Shown piece after piece: positions 1-10,448 of a stretch of DNA of 64,000 nucleotides; the first letter of the stretch is position 1, and each line of letters begins with the position of its first letter. Origin of the DNA: Bolinopsis microptera (lineage: Eukaryota > Ctenophora > Tentaculata > Lobata > Bolinopsidae); NCBI RefSeq assembly GCF_026151205.1, contig NC_087073.1, positions 21,108,837-21,172,836 on the forward strand, written 5' to 3'. The position numbers and the translations under genes were made by a program. The notes beneath the pieces were generated by a model. It saw only the letters and a list, made by a program, of their open reading frames with translations. It searched no databases and was not told the origin of the DNA.

Positions 1-2008
1 GCTGCTGCGCTCTTCTGAGTCTTACCAGAGGTGGGAACTGGGAGTGTGGTCTGACACAGCTGCGCTCTTCTGAGTCTTACCAGAGGTGGGAACTGGGAGT
101 GTGGTATGACAAAGCTACGCTCTTCTGAGTCTTACCAGAGGTGGGAACTGGGAGTGTGGTCTGACACAGCTGCGCTCTTCTGAGTCTTACCAGAGGTGGG
201 AACTGGGAGTGTGGTCTGACACAGCTGCTGCGCTCTTCTGAGTCTTACCAGAGGTGGGAACTGGGAGTGTGGTCTGACACAGCTACGCTCTTCTGAGTCT
301 TACCAGAGGTGGGAACTGGGAGTGTGGTATGACAAAGCTACGCTCTTCTGAGTCTTACCAGAGGTGGGAACTGGGAGTGTGGTCTGACACAGCTGCGCTC
401 TTCTGAGTCTTACCAGAGGTGGGAACTGGGAGTGTGGTCTGACACAGCTGCGCTCTTCTGAGTCTTACCAGAGGTGGGAACTGGGAGTGTGGTCTGACAC
501 AGCTGCGCTCTTCTGAGTCTTACCAGAGGTGGGAACTGGGAGTGTGGTCTGACACAGCTGCGCTCTTCTGAGTCTTACCAGAGGTGGGAACTGGGAGTGT
601 GGTCTGACAAAGCTACGCTCTTCTGAGTCTTAGCAGAGGTGGGAACTGGGAGTGTGGTCTGACACAGCTGCGCTCTTCTGAGTCTTACCAGAGGTGGGAA
701 CTGGGAGTGTGGTCTGACACAGCTGCGCTCTTCTGAGTCTTACCAGAGGTGGGAACTGGGAGTGTGGTCTGACACAGCTGCGCTCTTCTGAGTCTTACCA
801 GAGGTGGGAACTGGGAGTGTGGTCTGACACAGCTGCGCTCTTCTGAGTCTTACCAGAGGTGGGAACTGGGAGTGTGGTCTGACAAAGCTACGCTCTTCTG
901 AGTCTTACCAGAGGTGGGAACTGGGAGTGTGGTCTGACACAGCTGCGCTCTTCTGAGTCTTACCAGAGGTGGGAACTGGGAGTGTGGTCTGACACAGCTA
1001 CGCTCTTCTGAGTCTTACCAGAGGTGGGAACTGGGAGTGTGGTCTGACACAGCTGCGCTCTTCTGAGTCTTACCAGAGGTGGGAACTGGGAGTGTGGTCT
1101 GACACAGCTGCGCTCTTCTGAGTCTTACCAGAGGTGGGAACTGGGAGTGTGGTCTGACACAGCTACGCTCTTCTGAGTCTTACCAGAGGTGGGAACTGGG
1201 AGTGTGGTCTGACACAGCTACGCTCTTCTGAGTCTTACCAGAGGTGGGAACTGGGAGTGTGGTCTGACAAAGCTGCGCTCTTCTGAGTCTTACCAGAGGT
1301 GGGAACTGGGAGTGTGGTCTGACAAAGCTGCGCTCTTCTGAGTCTTACCAGAGGTGGGAACTGGGAGTGTGGTCTGACAAAGCTGCGCTCTTCTGAGTCT
1401 TACCAGAGATGGGAACTGGGAGTGTGGTCTGACAAAGCTGCGCTCTTCTGAGTCTTACCAGAGGTGGGAACTGGGAGTGTGGTCTGACACAGCTGCGCTC
1501 TTCTGAGTCTTACCAGAGGTGGGAACTGGGAGTGTGGTCTGGCAAAGCTGCGCTCTTCTGAGTCTTACCAGAGGTGGGAACTGGGAGTGTGGTCTGGCAA
1601 AGCTGCGCTCTTCTGAGTCTTACCAGAGGTGGGAACTGGGAGTGTGGTCTGACACAGCTGCGCTCTTCTGAGTCTTACCAGAGGTGGGAACTGGGAGTGT
1701 GGTCTGACACAGCTGCGCTCTTCTGAGTCTTACCAGAGGTGGGAACTGGGAGTGTGGTCTGACACAGCTGCGCTCTTCTGAGTCTTACCAGAGGTGGGAA
1801 CTGGGAGTGTGGTCTGACACAGCTGCGCTCTTCTGAGTCTTACCAGAGGTGGGAACTGGGAGTGTGGTCTGATACAGCTGCGCTCTTCTGAGTCTTACCA
1901 GAGGTGGGAACTGGGAGTGTGGTCTGACACAGCTGCGCTCTGCTGAGTCTTACCAGAGGTGGGAACTGGGAGTGTGGTCTGACACAGCTACGCTCTTCTG
2001 AGTCTTAC
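1..2008. repeat. 55-bp minisatellite, about 36 copies
   Basis: Head-to-tail copies of a 55-bp unit, for example starting at 9 and 64, run from the window edge to 2008. Each holds the core gagtcttaccagaggtggga. Variation is limited to a few positions (cagctgc/cagctac, gacaca/gacaaa, rare taccag/tagcag). Read on the minus strand each unit contains CTCTGGTAAGACTCAG, a near-consensus 5' splice site. The array continues beyond the left edge of the window. No coding potential is claimed. Confidence 0.97.
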
Positions 2009-2399
2009 AGTTGAACTAGTAAAAACGGACTTAAATCTACAACTCCCATCAATCTATTCTACAACCGATGTATTTTATTTTGTTGCTTCCAATAAATGGA
2101 AAAGATCTGACAGTTGTGCTTTGATACTTTTTTTGCTTGATGTTCTTGCTTTCTGACAAGCGTGCCTTGATTCTGTAGGGTAAAACATAAACCCTGTTTG
2201 ACTTTTTTATGCGAGTCAGTGCTTTTCATAAAATCATAAAATCAAATCAAATCATAGATAAAATCAAATCATAGATCAAATCAAATCATAAATCAAATCA
2301 TATTTTTTGTTTGACACATGCCAAATGCATCTTTACTACAACGTTCTTAGATAATATAATACAACTAAAATAAGAAATATAATAATATGAGTAGTATGT
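2009..2399. other. AT-rich spacer; possible minus-strand exon end at 2009
   Basis: This is mostly AT-rich unique sequence with a short run of 'aaatcaaatcata' repeats near 2225-2300. On the minus strand the sequence just right of the 55-bp array reads GTTCAACT followed by gtaagactcag, so position 2009 could be the last base of a minus-strand exon. A short open frame beginning with an ATG near 2052 would end there. There is no protein similarity to support it. Confidence 0.3.
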
Positions 2400-2611
2400 A
2401 CTGTTACAATACTGTTACAATACTGTTACAATACTGTTACAATACTGTTACAATACTGTTACAATACTGTTACAATACTGTTACAATACTGTTACAATAC
2501 TGTTACAATACTGTTACAATACTGTTACAATACTGTTACAATACTGTTACAATACTGTTACAATACTGTTACAATACTGTTACAATACTGTTACAATACT
2601 GTTACAATACT
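2400..2611. repeat. 11-bp satellite (ctgttacaata), about 19 copies
   Basis: Perfect tandem copies of ctgttacaata. The open reading frame across it is only the repeat translated, so it is not a gene. Confidence 0.97.
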
Positions 2612-2884
2612 GAGTATCCTGATACATACTCAATCGGATATAGTTCATAACTTGGAACTGCGCAGTAACTTAGCAGGGTAATTTTGGAGTCAGAACACGA
2701 CTAGTAGAACAACCTGAAGCAGTTGTAAAATTCAATATAATGCGGATGAATTAATTAATTAATTTTAACTCTGCCACAGCACATAGGTTTCGGTTGTAGT
2801 TGTACTAACTTGGCCAACAAGAAAGCCCTGCTGGGAAATCGAATTAATTGGCGAGTCAATACTCGGCGTCGAAAGCAGGAGAAG

Positions 2885-2965
2885 TTGTCACGTGCTGGCT
2901 AACCAATCACGTGCCTCCTTTTTGGCACGTGTCCAATCAATCTACCCAATCAGAAGTGCTCAATA
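2885..2965. promoter_or_regulatory. Cluster of CACGTG E-boxes and CCAAT boxes
   Basis: Within about 75 bp there are three CACGTG palindromes (2889-2894, 2908-2913, 2936-2941) and three CCAAT boxes (2903-2907, 2943-2947, 2956-2960). This density resembles a proximal promoter. No neighbouring first exon can be assigned with confidence, so the target gene is unknown. CACGTG also recurs inside several minisatellites in the window, so part of the signal could be repeat-derived. Confidence 0.35.
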
Positions 2966-3108
2966 GTTATCGTTAGCTAATGAGAGCTGCACTGGAGAGA
3001 TGTTGGAGATTAAGAGCACGGTGCTATATTCTATTGTTATTTTCTATACCTTTTTGCGCATTATATCTGAAAGTTACGATCTGTTTTTTGATTTGTTGAG
3101 TGCTATTG

Positions 3109-4085
3109 TAACTTGTAACTTGTAACTTGTAACTTGTAACTTGTAACTTGTAACTTGTAACTTGTAACTTGTAACTTGTAACTTGTAACTTGTAACTTGT
3201 TACTTGTAACTTGTTACTTGTAACTTGTAACTTGTAACTTGTAACTTGTAACTTGTAACTTGTAACTTGCAACTTGTAACTTGTAACTTGTAACTTGTAA
3301 CTTGTAACTTGTAACTTGTTACTTGTAACTTGTAACTTGTAACTTGTAACTTGTAACTTGTAACTTGTAACTTGTAACTTGTAACTTGTAACTTGTAACT
3401 TGTAACTTGTAACTTGTAACTTGTAACTAGTAACTTGTAACTTGTAACTTGTAACTTGTAACTTGTAACTTGTAACTTGTAACTTGTAACTTGTAACTTG
3501 TAACTTGTAACTTGTAACTTGTAACTTGTAACTTGTAACTTGTTACTTGTAACTTGTTACTTGTAACTTGTAACTTGTAACTTGTAACTTGTAACTTGTA
3601 ACTTGTAACTTGTAACTTGTAACTTGTAACTTGTAACTTGTAACTTGTAACTTGTAACTTGTAACTTGTAACTTGTAACTTGTAACTTGTAACTTGTAAC
3701 TTGTAACTTGTAACTTGTAACTTGTAACTTGTAACTTGTAACTTGTAACTTGTAACTTGTAACTTGTAACTTGTAACTTGTAACTTGTAACTTGTAACTT
3801 GTAACTTGTAACTTGTAACTTGTAACTTGTAACTTGTAACTTGTAACTTGTAACTTGTAACTTGTAACTTGTAACTTGTAACTTGTAACTTGTAACTTGT
3901 AACTTGTAACTTGTAACTTGTAACTTGTAACTTGTAACTTGTAACTTGTAACTTGTAACTTGTAACTTGTAACTTGTAACTTGTAACTTGTAACTTGTAA
4001 CTTGTAACTTGTAACTTGTAACTTGTAACTTGTAACTTGTAACTTGTAACTTGTAACTTGTAACTTGTAACTTGTAACTTGTAAC
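3109..4085. repeat. 7-bp satellite (cttgtaa), about 139 copies
   Basis: A nearly pure heptamer array with a handful of substitutions (cttgtta, cttgcaa, ctagtaa). Long minus-strand open frames across it (repeating KLQVTSY) are repeat translations. The heptamer is not a known metazoan telomere repeat. Confidence 0.97.
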
Positions 4086-5204
4086 TACTAGAAGAGTTGA
4101 AGATTTCACGGATAATTGTTGGCCACAGTCTAAAGACCATGCCAAGTTTCGCTTCAATTAGCAGTCTGCAATGTCGACTGCAATTTACCGAAATTATTAC
4201 TCAACTATTACTACTCGCCACTAGAAATTACAACTGTAACATATACAATTCAGATGAGAAATCCCGAAATAGTCTTCGGTAAAGCTTTCTTCAATTAATT
4301 TAACCGCTTTTAATTTAAGCGTCAGACTTAGGCTCCACCTTTACTTTCAATATAAATGAGAAAACAAATATGACTGCATATTTTTAGGTCTTTCTTGTTT
4401 ATTGTTAACAATTTTCAAATCAGGCTATTCATCAATTGAATTTATTTTGCACGGTATCTTTTAACTTTTTTCAGTTTGCAATTTGATGGAAACAGCAATG
4501 AGCAGCCCGGACAGGGGTCGGGCTATCTAGATACTGCCCAGGTTACTCCAGTTATCTAGTTGAATCAGTTGAAAACTGCGGTAATTATTGGACGTCATAT
4601 TTTGTAAAATGGTACCTGATATGGTGAGGAGCTCCCTACTGCAACTGTAAAACATTAAGGAGCAAGTAGGAGGATCGTTATAGTTACGACCTGTTTCAGT
4701 GTTACAATCTGTAAAACATTAAGTAGCAAGTAGGAGGATCGTTATAGTTACGACCTGTTTCAGTGTTACAATCTGTAAAACATTAAGTAGCAAGTAGGAG
4801 GATCGTTATAGTTACGACCTGTTTCAGTGTTACAATCTGGAAATATGAGTGGACTTAACGGAACCTACTAATGTTAAGTAGATTAAGAACACCAGTCTCT
4901 AGTAGAGACTCCAAATAGTTCCACTACTCACTTAGATTGTATACTTCAGAGCATGTTGGATTATGACACCTTTATAAACCATCTTGTTTTGCAACTTTTC
5001 CGTCTCTCGTTTTGATAACATTTAACGTTTCTGATTCTTACATTTGAAGGGGTCGCTCTCCAAACCGATTAACAGGAGGGTGCTAATATTACAACTCAAC
5101 ACATCTATACTATATCCATTAAATAGACTGTATCTTACTTTGCCTTTTGATCGATCAGTAGCAGATAATAGTAATCTCTGACTGTTAAATGAGGTTTTCT
5201 GCAG
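4086..5204. other. Intergenic sequence upstream of the SLC6 gene
   Basis: Mostly AT-rich unique sequence with no convincing coding exon. The only notable structure is the three-copy 64-bp repeat annotated separately. Any 5' untranslated exon or promoter of the SLC6 gene would lie here, but I could not identify one. Confidence 0.5.
4645..4838. repeat. 64-bp direct repeat, 3 copies
   Basis: Three near-identical 64-bp units, each starting ctgtaaaacattaag and ending gtttcagtgttacaat. They lie about 370 bp upstream of the first recognised SLC6 exon. Each unit contains a pyrimidine-poor tttcag. Confidence 0.9.
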
Positions 5205-8200
5205 GATGTGATGTATCGTTAGTTAATTGTAACTGTAAGAGAGACTATATCAAGATGAAGATTGAGAAGGAGAAGCTGACCAACCAGCTCTCCTCCTCCA
5301 GTCAGAAGACTAAGAAGAGGATGAGACCGAGGGGTTCTATGCCGTCCTCCTGGTTTACTCTGCCTACTGATCTTCAAGCTATGGAGGTGAGGTTTTAACT
5401 GGCAGAGATTAGTTATTTATAGTGTTACTACTACTATTAGTTAGTTTGTTAGTTGAATTGATAACTTCGCTGTCAGCAATAATCAAAGAAAATAATACGA
5501 GATAAAAGGGTTGATATTAAAATCTGCCAGGATAAAATAGAACAAGAGCTGCTGGCAACCAGAGAGGAAAGTAGAGAGAAATGGAGCAGTCAGTATTCCT
5601 TCTTTCTGGGAGTGATAGGAAGTGCAGTGGGCCTGGGCAACATTTGGCGGTTTCCTTCCTTAATTGCAATGTAAGTAACTAATTGGGAACATTTTGTGAT
5701 AAAAGAACACTAACTTAGAGTTAGAATACTGTTGAAGTGAATGTGTCTCAGTGATCTCCAATCTAAGTGTTGTAATAAACAGCTGGAGGTTGAATTTATA
5801 ATACCGTAATGAGGTAATGTATTCAGGTTTGGAGGCGGCCCCTTTATTGTGGCGTATATAATAGTCCTGCTCCTGATCGGACTCCCTATGATGACGTTGG
5901 AGCTTACTCTGGGGCAGAAGTTTCAGGGCGGAGATGTGGACGCGTTCGGGTCCATCAACCCTCGCTTCAGGTACAATCTGGGTTGGGAGGTTACAGGTTC
6001 GGGTCCATCAACCCTCGCTTCAGGTACTATCTGGGTTGGGAGGTTACAGGTTCGGGTCCATCAACCCTCGCTTCAGGTACTATCTGGGTTGGGAGGTTAC
6101 AGGTTCGGGTCCATCAACCCTCGCTTCAGGTACTATCTGGGTTGGGAGGTTACAGGTTCGGGTCCATCAACCCTCGCTTCAGGTACTATCTGGGTTGGGA
6201 GGTTACAGGTTCGGGTCCATCAACCCTCGCTTCAGGTACTATCTGGGTTGGGAGGTTACAGGTTCGGGTCCATCAACCCTCGCTTCAGGTACTATCTGGG
6301 TTGGGAGGTTACAGGTTCGGGTCCATCAACCCTCGCTTCAGGTACTATCTGGGTTGGGAGGTTACAGGTTCGGGTCCATCAACCCTCGCTTCAGGTACTA
6401 TCTGGGTTGGGAGGTTACAGGTTCGGGTCCATCAACCCTCGCTTCAGGTACTCTATGGGTTGGGAGGTTACAGGTTCGGGTCCATCAACCCTCGCTTCAG
6501 GTACTATCTGGGTTGGGAGGTTACAGGTTCGGGTCCATCAACCCTCGCTTCAGGTACTATCTGGGTTGGGAGGTTACAGGTTCGGGTCCATCAACCCTCG
6601 CTTCAGGTACTATCTGGGTTAAGAGGTTACAGGTTCGGGTCCATCAACCCTCGCTTCAGGTACTATCTGGGTTGGGAGGTTACAGGTTCGGGTCCATCAA
6701 CCCTCGCTTCAGGTACTATCTGGGTTGGGAGGTTACAGGTTCGGGTCCATCAACTCTCGCTTCAGGTACTATCTGGGTTGGGAGGTTACAGGTTCGGGTC
6801 CATCAACCCTCGCTTCAGGTACTATCTGGGTTGGGAGGTTACAGGTTCGGGTCCATCAACTCTCGCTTCAGGTACTATCTGGGTTGGGAGGTTACAGGTT
6901 CGGGTCCATCAACTCTCGCTTCAGGTACTATCTGGGTTGGGAGGTTACAGGTTCGGGTCCATCAACCCTCGCTTCAGGTACTCTCTGGGTTGGGAGGTTA
7001 CAGGTTCGGGTCCATCAACCCTCGCTTCAGGTACTATCTGGGTTGGGAGGTTACAGGTTCGGGTCCATCAACCCTCGCTTCGGGTCCATCATCCCTCGCT
7101 TCAGGTACTATCTGGGTTAAGAGGTTACAGGTTCGGGTCCATCAACCCTCGCTTCAGGTACTATCTGGGTTGGGAGGTTACAGGTTCGGGTCCATCAACC
7201 CTCGCTTCAGGTACTATCTGGGTTGGGAGGTCACAGGTTCGGGTCCATCAACCCTCGCTTCAGGTACTATCTGGGTTGGGAGGTTACAGGTTCGGGTCCA
7301 TCAACTCTCGCTTCAGGTACTATCTGGGTTGGGAGGTTACAGGTTCGGGACCATCAACCCTCGCTTCAGGTACTATCTGGGTTGGGAGGTCACAGGTTCG
7401 GGTCCATCAACCCTCGCTTCAGGTACTATCTGGGTTGGGAGGTTAACTTTCCCACTTTACTAAAGAAATAACATAAGGTCCAGTTAACCGAATATAATGA
7501 GGAGGATCCATTACAATTGCTTACCCCAGAGGTATTGCTTACCCCCCCCCCCCTCCAGAGGTATTGGGGTCGCGTCAGTACTCTGCTCCTTCATCGCCTC
7601 CACTAACTACACAGTTATCCTGTCCTGGGCAGCTATATACTTCTTCGAGAGTATGGTACCTTCACTCCCCTACTCCATACAATCCAAGGAAGGAGCCACT
7701 AATGGGACTTACACTTTTGATAGATATATTCACGGGGCTATACTTCACTTCAATAACACTCACTTCGGTAAGTATATAAGGTAAGACTAACACGTGATGC
7801 CCATATGAGGTAATCACCAAGTCAGATTCACAGACTCATATTTCTTGGTTTCTGAACTATCTTATAGTTAATAAAATTGTCCCTTCACCAAAGTCAAGAT
7901 ACACAAGTTTGTCACCTATTTAACACTTCCAACCTAGGCGCCGAGACGCTAGACTCAGTCCACGGTAACTTCAACTGGAAGTCTTTTGGAGCACTGCTCC
8001 TAATCTGGCTGCTTATCTACGCCTGTATCTTCAAAGGGATAAGAGTTGTCAGTCACGTTGTCAAGGTTACAGCTACTGTGCCCCTTTTCATCATCATCAT
8101 TCTAGCTGTTATGGGTGAGTGAAATAGCTTATAGCCGGGGAATAGCCAACCAGCCAGTAACTAAAAGTTTGTAAGTGAGCAATACTGCAGCCCTTATTTC

Positions 8201-9990
8201 AAAATAAGAGTATTAAGGTACTTACAAGCTAACACTCCGGCAGGTTCATTCCAAGAAGGAGCTACAAGTGGTATCCTGGTGTACCTGGGGGTTGAGAAAG
8301 AGGAACTAACAGTAGATCAGCAGGACTCCACCCCTACCTGGTCCGTGCTGGGTAACAAGGATATCTGGATAAGAGCTATTGGCCAGGTCTTCTTCTCTCT
8401 GGGTCTCTGTATGGGGTGTGTCACCGCTTACAGCTCCTTCAACCCTAAGAACCAGAACATCTCCAGGGATGGCAAGATTATCTGTGTCAGGTAAACAGGT
8501 TCTAGTGTTTTATTAGAGCGGCTACTTCAAAACAGTTATTATGATTATTTTCATCATCTGTCAGTTTTAGGCAACAAATTGTTCATCCAAAATCGTATGA
8601 TATAAATTTTATTTTCTCGACTACCGAGGTAGAGCACTCCTTATATGGGCATCACGTGTAGACAAGTTAGTACACTCTAACGAACCCTCTCCCCTCAGTG
8701 ACTTCCTGGCCTCGCTTCTAGCGGGAGTTAGTGTGTACGAAATGCTGGGGTTCGTCAAGAGAATGTGTGAAGAGACAGCAGAGGACAAGTCCCTCTGTAA
8801 GAATATTTACAGTAAAGGGGGGTTCGAGCTAGCATTCGTCACCTACCCGGCAGGGATTGCCATGTCCTACGCTCCCAACCTGTGGGGAATCCTCTTCTTT
8901 GGCTGCTTACTCTTCCTCGGTATCGACAGCGCCTTCTCCATGATAATAGCCTTTACCACAGTGCTGGAAGATGCCTGGTTTGCAAAGAGGTGGAAACTCA
9001 CTAAACCAGTGCTGACTGCTGTAGTTTGTATTGTCGGCTTCCTCCTTGGGTTTATCTACCTCTTTGATACGGGGTACTTCCTCATGGATATAGCTGACCA
9101 CTATCTTAATGACTGGTGTCTCATGCTCATCGGATTCGTGCAGGCAGTCGCTTGTGGGTGGTAAGTGCACTGTAATGTGTATAGTGTATCTTTGTGTATA
9201 GGGAATCATTCTCAAATGTAACATCAAATTAAATGGATCACAATTTTTAACGATATAACTCTTGCAATTCGTCTTCAAACTCTTAAATATTTCTACATTA
9301 TATTTCAGGGTCTATCAGGCACCGTACCAAGCTAAGAGAGTGGGGAAGTTCTCCGTTGTCCTGTATGACATGTGCTTCTTTGTAGCGATCACCCTGGGAG
9401 TGATAATCGCAGTGAGCGGCAACAAGGACAGTGATGTGGACGTGATCTGGGTCGGAGTCTTTATCGGGATGTTTGTGTGGATATTTGGTCTGGTAGCTGC
9501 TGTCCTCCTCTCCAAGGGAAGGGTTAATGGTATTGGGGAGAAGGTGTGGTGTATTGCAGGCTGGCACGGTCCTGATATGATCAGGAGGATGGTTAACAAG
9601 GAGTATGAAGCGGAGTGGGAGCCGGGGCACTTCAGAGATGAGATAAAAGCACTGCTCAGATTCGACATGATCAGTGCTCCATTCGGGTTTCTTATTAAGT
9701 ACATAATACCAGGCGTGCTACTACTTCTAGTAGGGTTAGCGCTTAGCAGGGACCTACAGGAGCCCTATAACGGGTATACGGTGGAGTACAACCTGTTAGG
9801 TATCCTTATTGTTGTGTCAGTTCTCTCTTGCATGCTCATCCTCTTCCTCTTCCCCCGACTCTGGTACGATATATCCTACTGTGGAACTACTCCTACTTTC
9901 TCTTCTTGGTTAAAGTGGGTGTTCGTTCCAAAGAGCGTCAACAGAGTGGAGGATTTGGCGCTGGCAAGAAAAAGGTCGACTGCAGCGTGA
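5205..9990 (+). CDS. SLC6-family neurotransmitter:sodium symporter, 8 exons seen
   Basis: A Na+-coupled transporter of the SLC6/NSS family, predicted in the plasma membrane with 12 transmembrane segments. The exons join in consistent phase: 5205(or 5255)-5386, 5531-5670, 5827-5970, 7559-7767, 7938-8114, 8244-8490, 8699-9160 and 9309-9990 (stop TGA). Hallmarks are the TM1 Na+-site motif [13 protein letters not shown], the next-segment LELTLGQ, the TM6 motif [11 protein letters not shown] with SSFN, the TM8 motif GIDSAFSM, and NGT/NNT glycosylation sites in the extracellular loop 2 region. The protein is about 730 residues, slightly longer than usual because of a charged N-terminal extension ([10 protein letters not shown]...). 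The start is uncertain: 5255 is the first clean ATG in frame, and an acceptor-like tttctgcag ends at 5204, so an earlier exon may exist. The substrate cannot be assigned. The 5971-7558 intron is almost entirely a 53-bp array copied from the exon 3 end. Confidence 0.9.
5944..7446 (+). repeat. 53-bp minisatellite carrying an exon end and both splice signals, about 28 copies
   Basis: The unit is 53 bp (donor-like GT at 5971, 6024, 6077 and so on). It consists of 27 bases copied from the 3' end of SLC6 exon 3, encoding FGSINPRFR, and 26 bases of intron ending ggttacag. Only the first exonic copy (to 5970) belongs to the mature gene, because its AG joins the A at 7559 to restore R-G-I-G-V. All three forward frames are open because 53 is not a multiple of 3 and the unit has no stop, so the long repetitive open frames here are not proteins. 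One unit near 7070-7090 is fused or deleted, and a few carry gttaag or tcacag variants. Confidence 0.95.
7520..7562 (+). repeat. Duplicated 3' splice site before SLC6 exon 4
   Basis: The stretch gcttacccc..cagaggtattg occurs twice: first with the AG at 7528-7529, then with an expanded C tract and the AG at 7557-7558. Only the second copy is followed by GGGGTCGCG and gives the conserved GIGVAS reading. Confidence 0.75.
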
Positions 9991-10044
9991 CTACAGAGCG
10001 ACTACAGCGTGAATGCAGCGTGACTGCAGCGTGACTACAGCGTA
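9977..10044. repeat. 11/12-bp microrepeat overlapping the SLC6 stop codon
   Basis: Degenerate copies of gactgcagcgt / gactacagcgt run from the last codons of the transporter through the TGA (9988-9990) into the 3' UTR. Because the stop lies inside the unit, extra TGA and TAA codons follow directly. Confidence 0.8.
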
Positions 10045-10448
10045 ACTGTTCTGTCAATTTGGTGCAAGTTTTAAAACATATGTAATTTGATGTTAAGAGT
10101 CAGGATGAGACACGTAGGCAGGTTTAGAAAGTAAAACTGCGCTCAGGTGGAGAAACCTTTAAACATGAAGGAGAAAGTGAACACTGCTTTAGGGAAACTT
10201 AAGATAGTTCTTGGTAATCAGTATGAATATGTTATAGTTTTCATTAGTTGTTCAAACACATATTTTCTCTTTTTTTAAAGGATTAACAATTGGATATTGA
10301 TAACAAATTAGACACTCAAATAATCGAATAATGATAGAATTTTGGAATAACGAATCATGAAGACGAAAAGAAATTGCATACTAACAACGTAAATTTGGTT
10401 AAATTGTCCAATAAAGTAATAAACCTTGTCCAGCTATATCCAGTAATT
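9991..10448. terminator. Convergent 3' region with AATAAA signals
   Basis: The short space between the convergent SLC6 (+) and cysteine protease (-) genes. On the plus strand AATAAA occurs at 10410-10415 and 10418-10423, about 420 bp after the SLC6 stop, as candidate polyadenylation signals. I saw no AATAAA on the minus strand here for the protease transcript. Confidence 0.5.

Noticed and set aside
3109-4085. Interstitial telomere or centromere
   Set aside because: The cttgtaa heptamer is not the TTAGGG-type repeat, and a 1-kb block gives no support for a centromere.
3024-4157. Minus-strand KLQVTSY-repeat proteins
   Set aside because: Pure translation of the heptamer satellite, with no start context, homology or non-repeat domain.
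5849-7471. Several overlapping repetitive open frames up to 509 codons
   Set aside because: They are the 53-bp minisatellite translated in three frames. The transporter's conserved order (LGQ, then GIGVAS) is restored only by splicing 5970 to 7559.
8907-9704. Minus-strand open frames opposite SLC6 exons
   Set aside because: Shadows of the coding strand, which carries the conserved transporter motifs.
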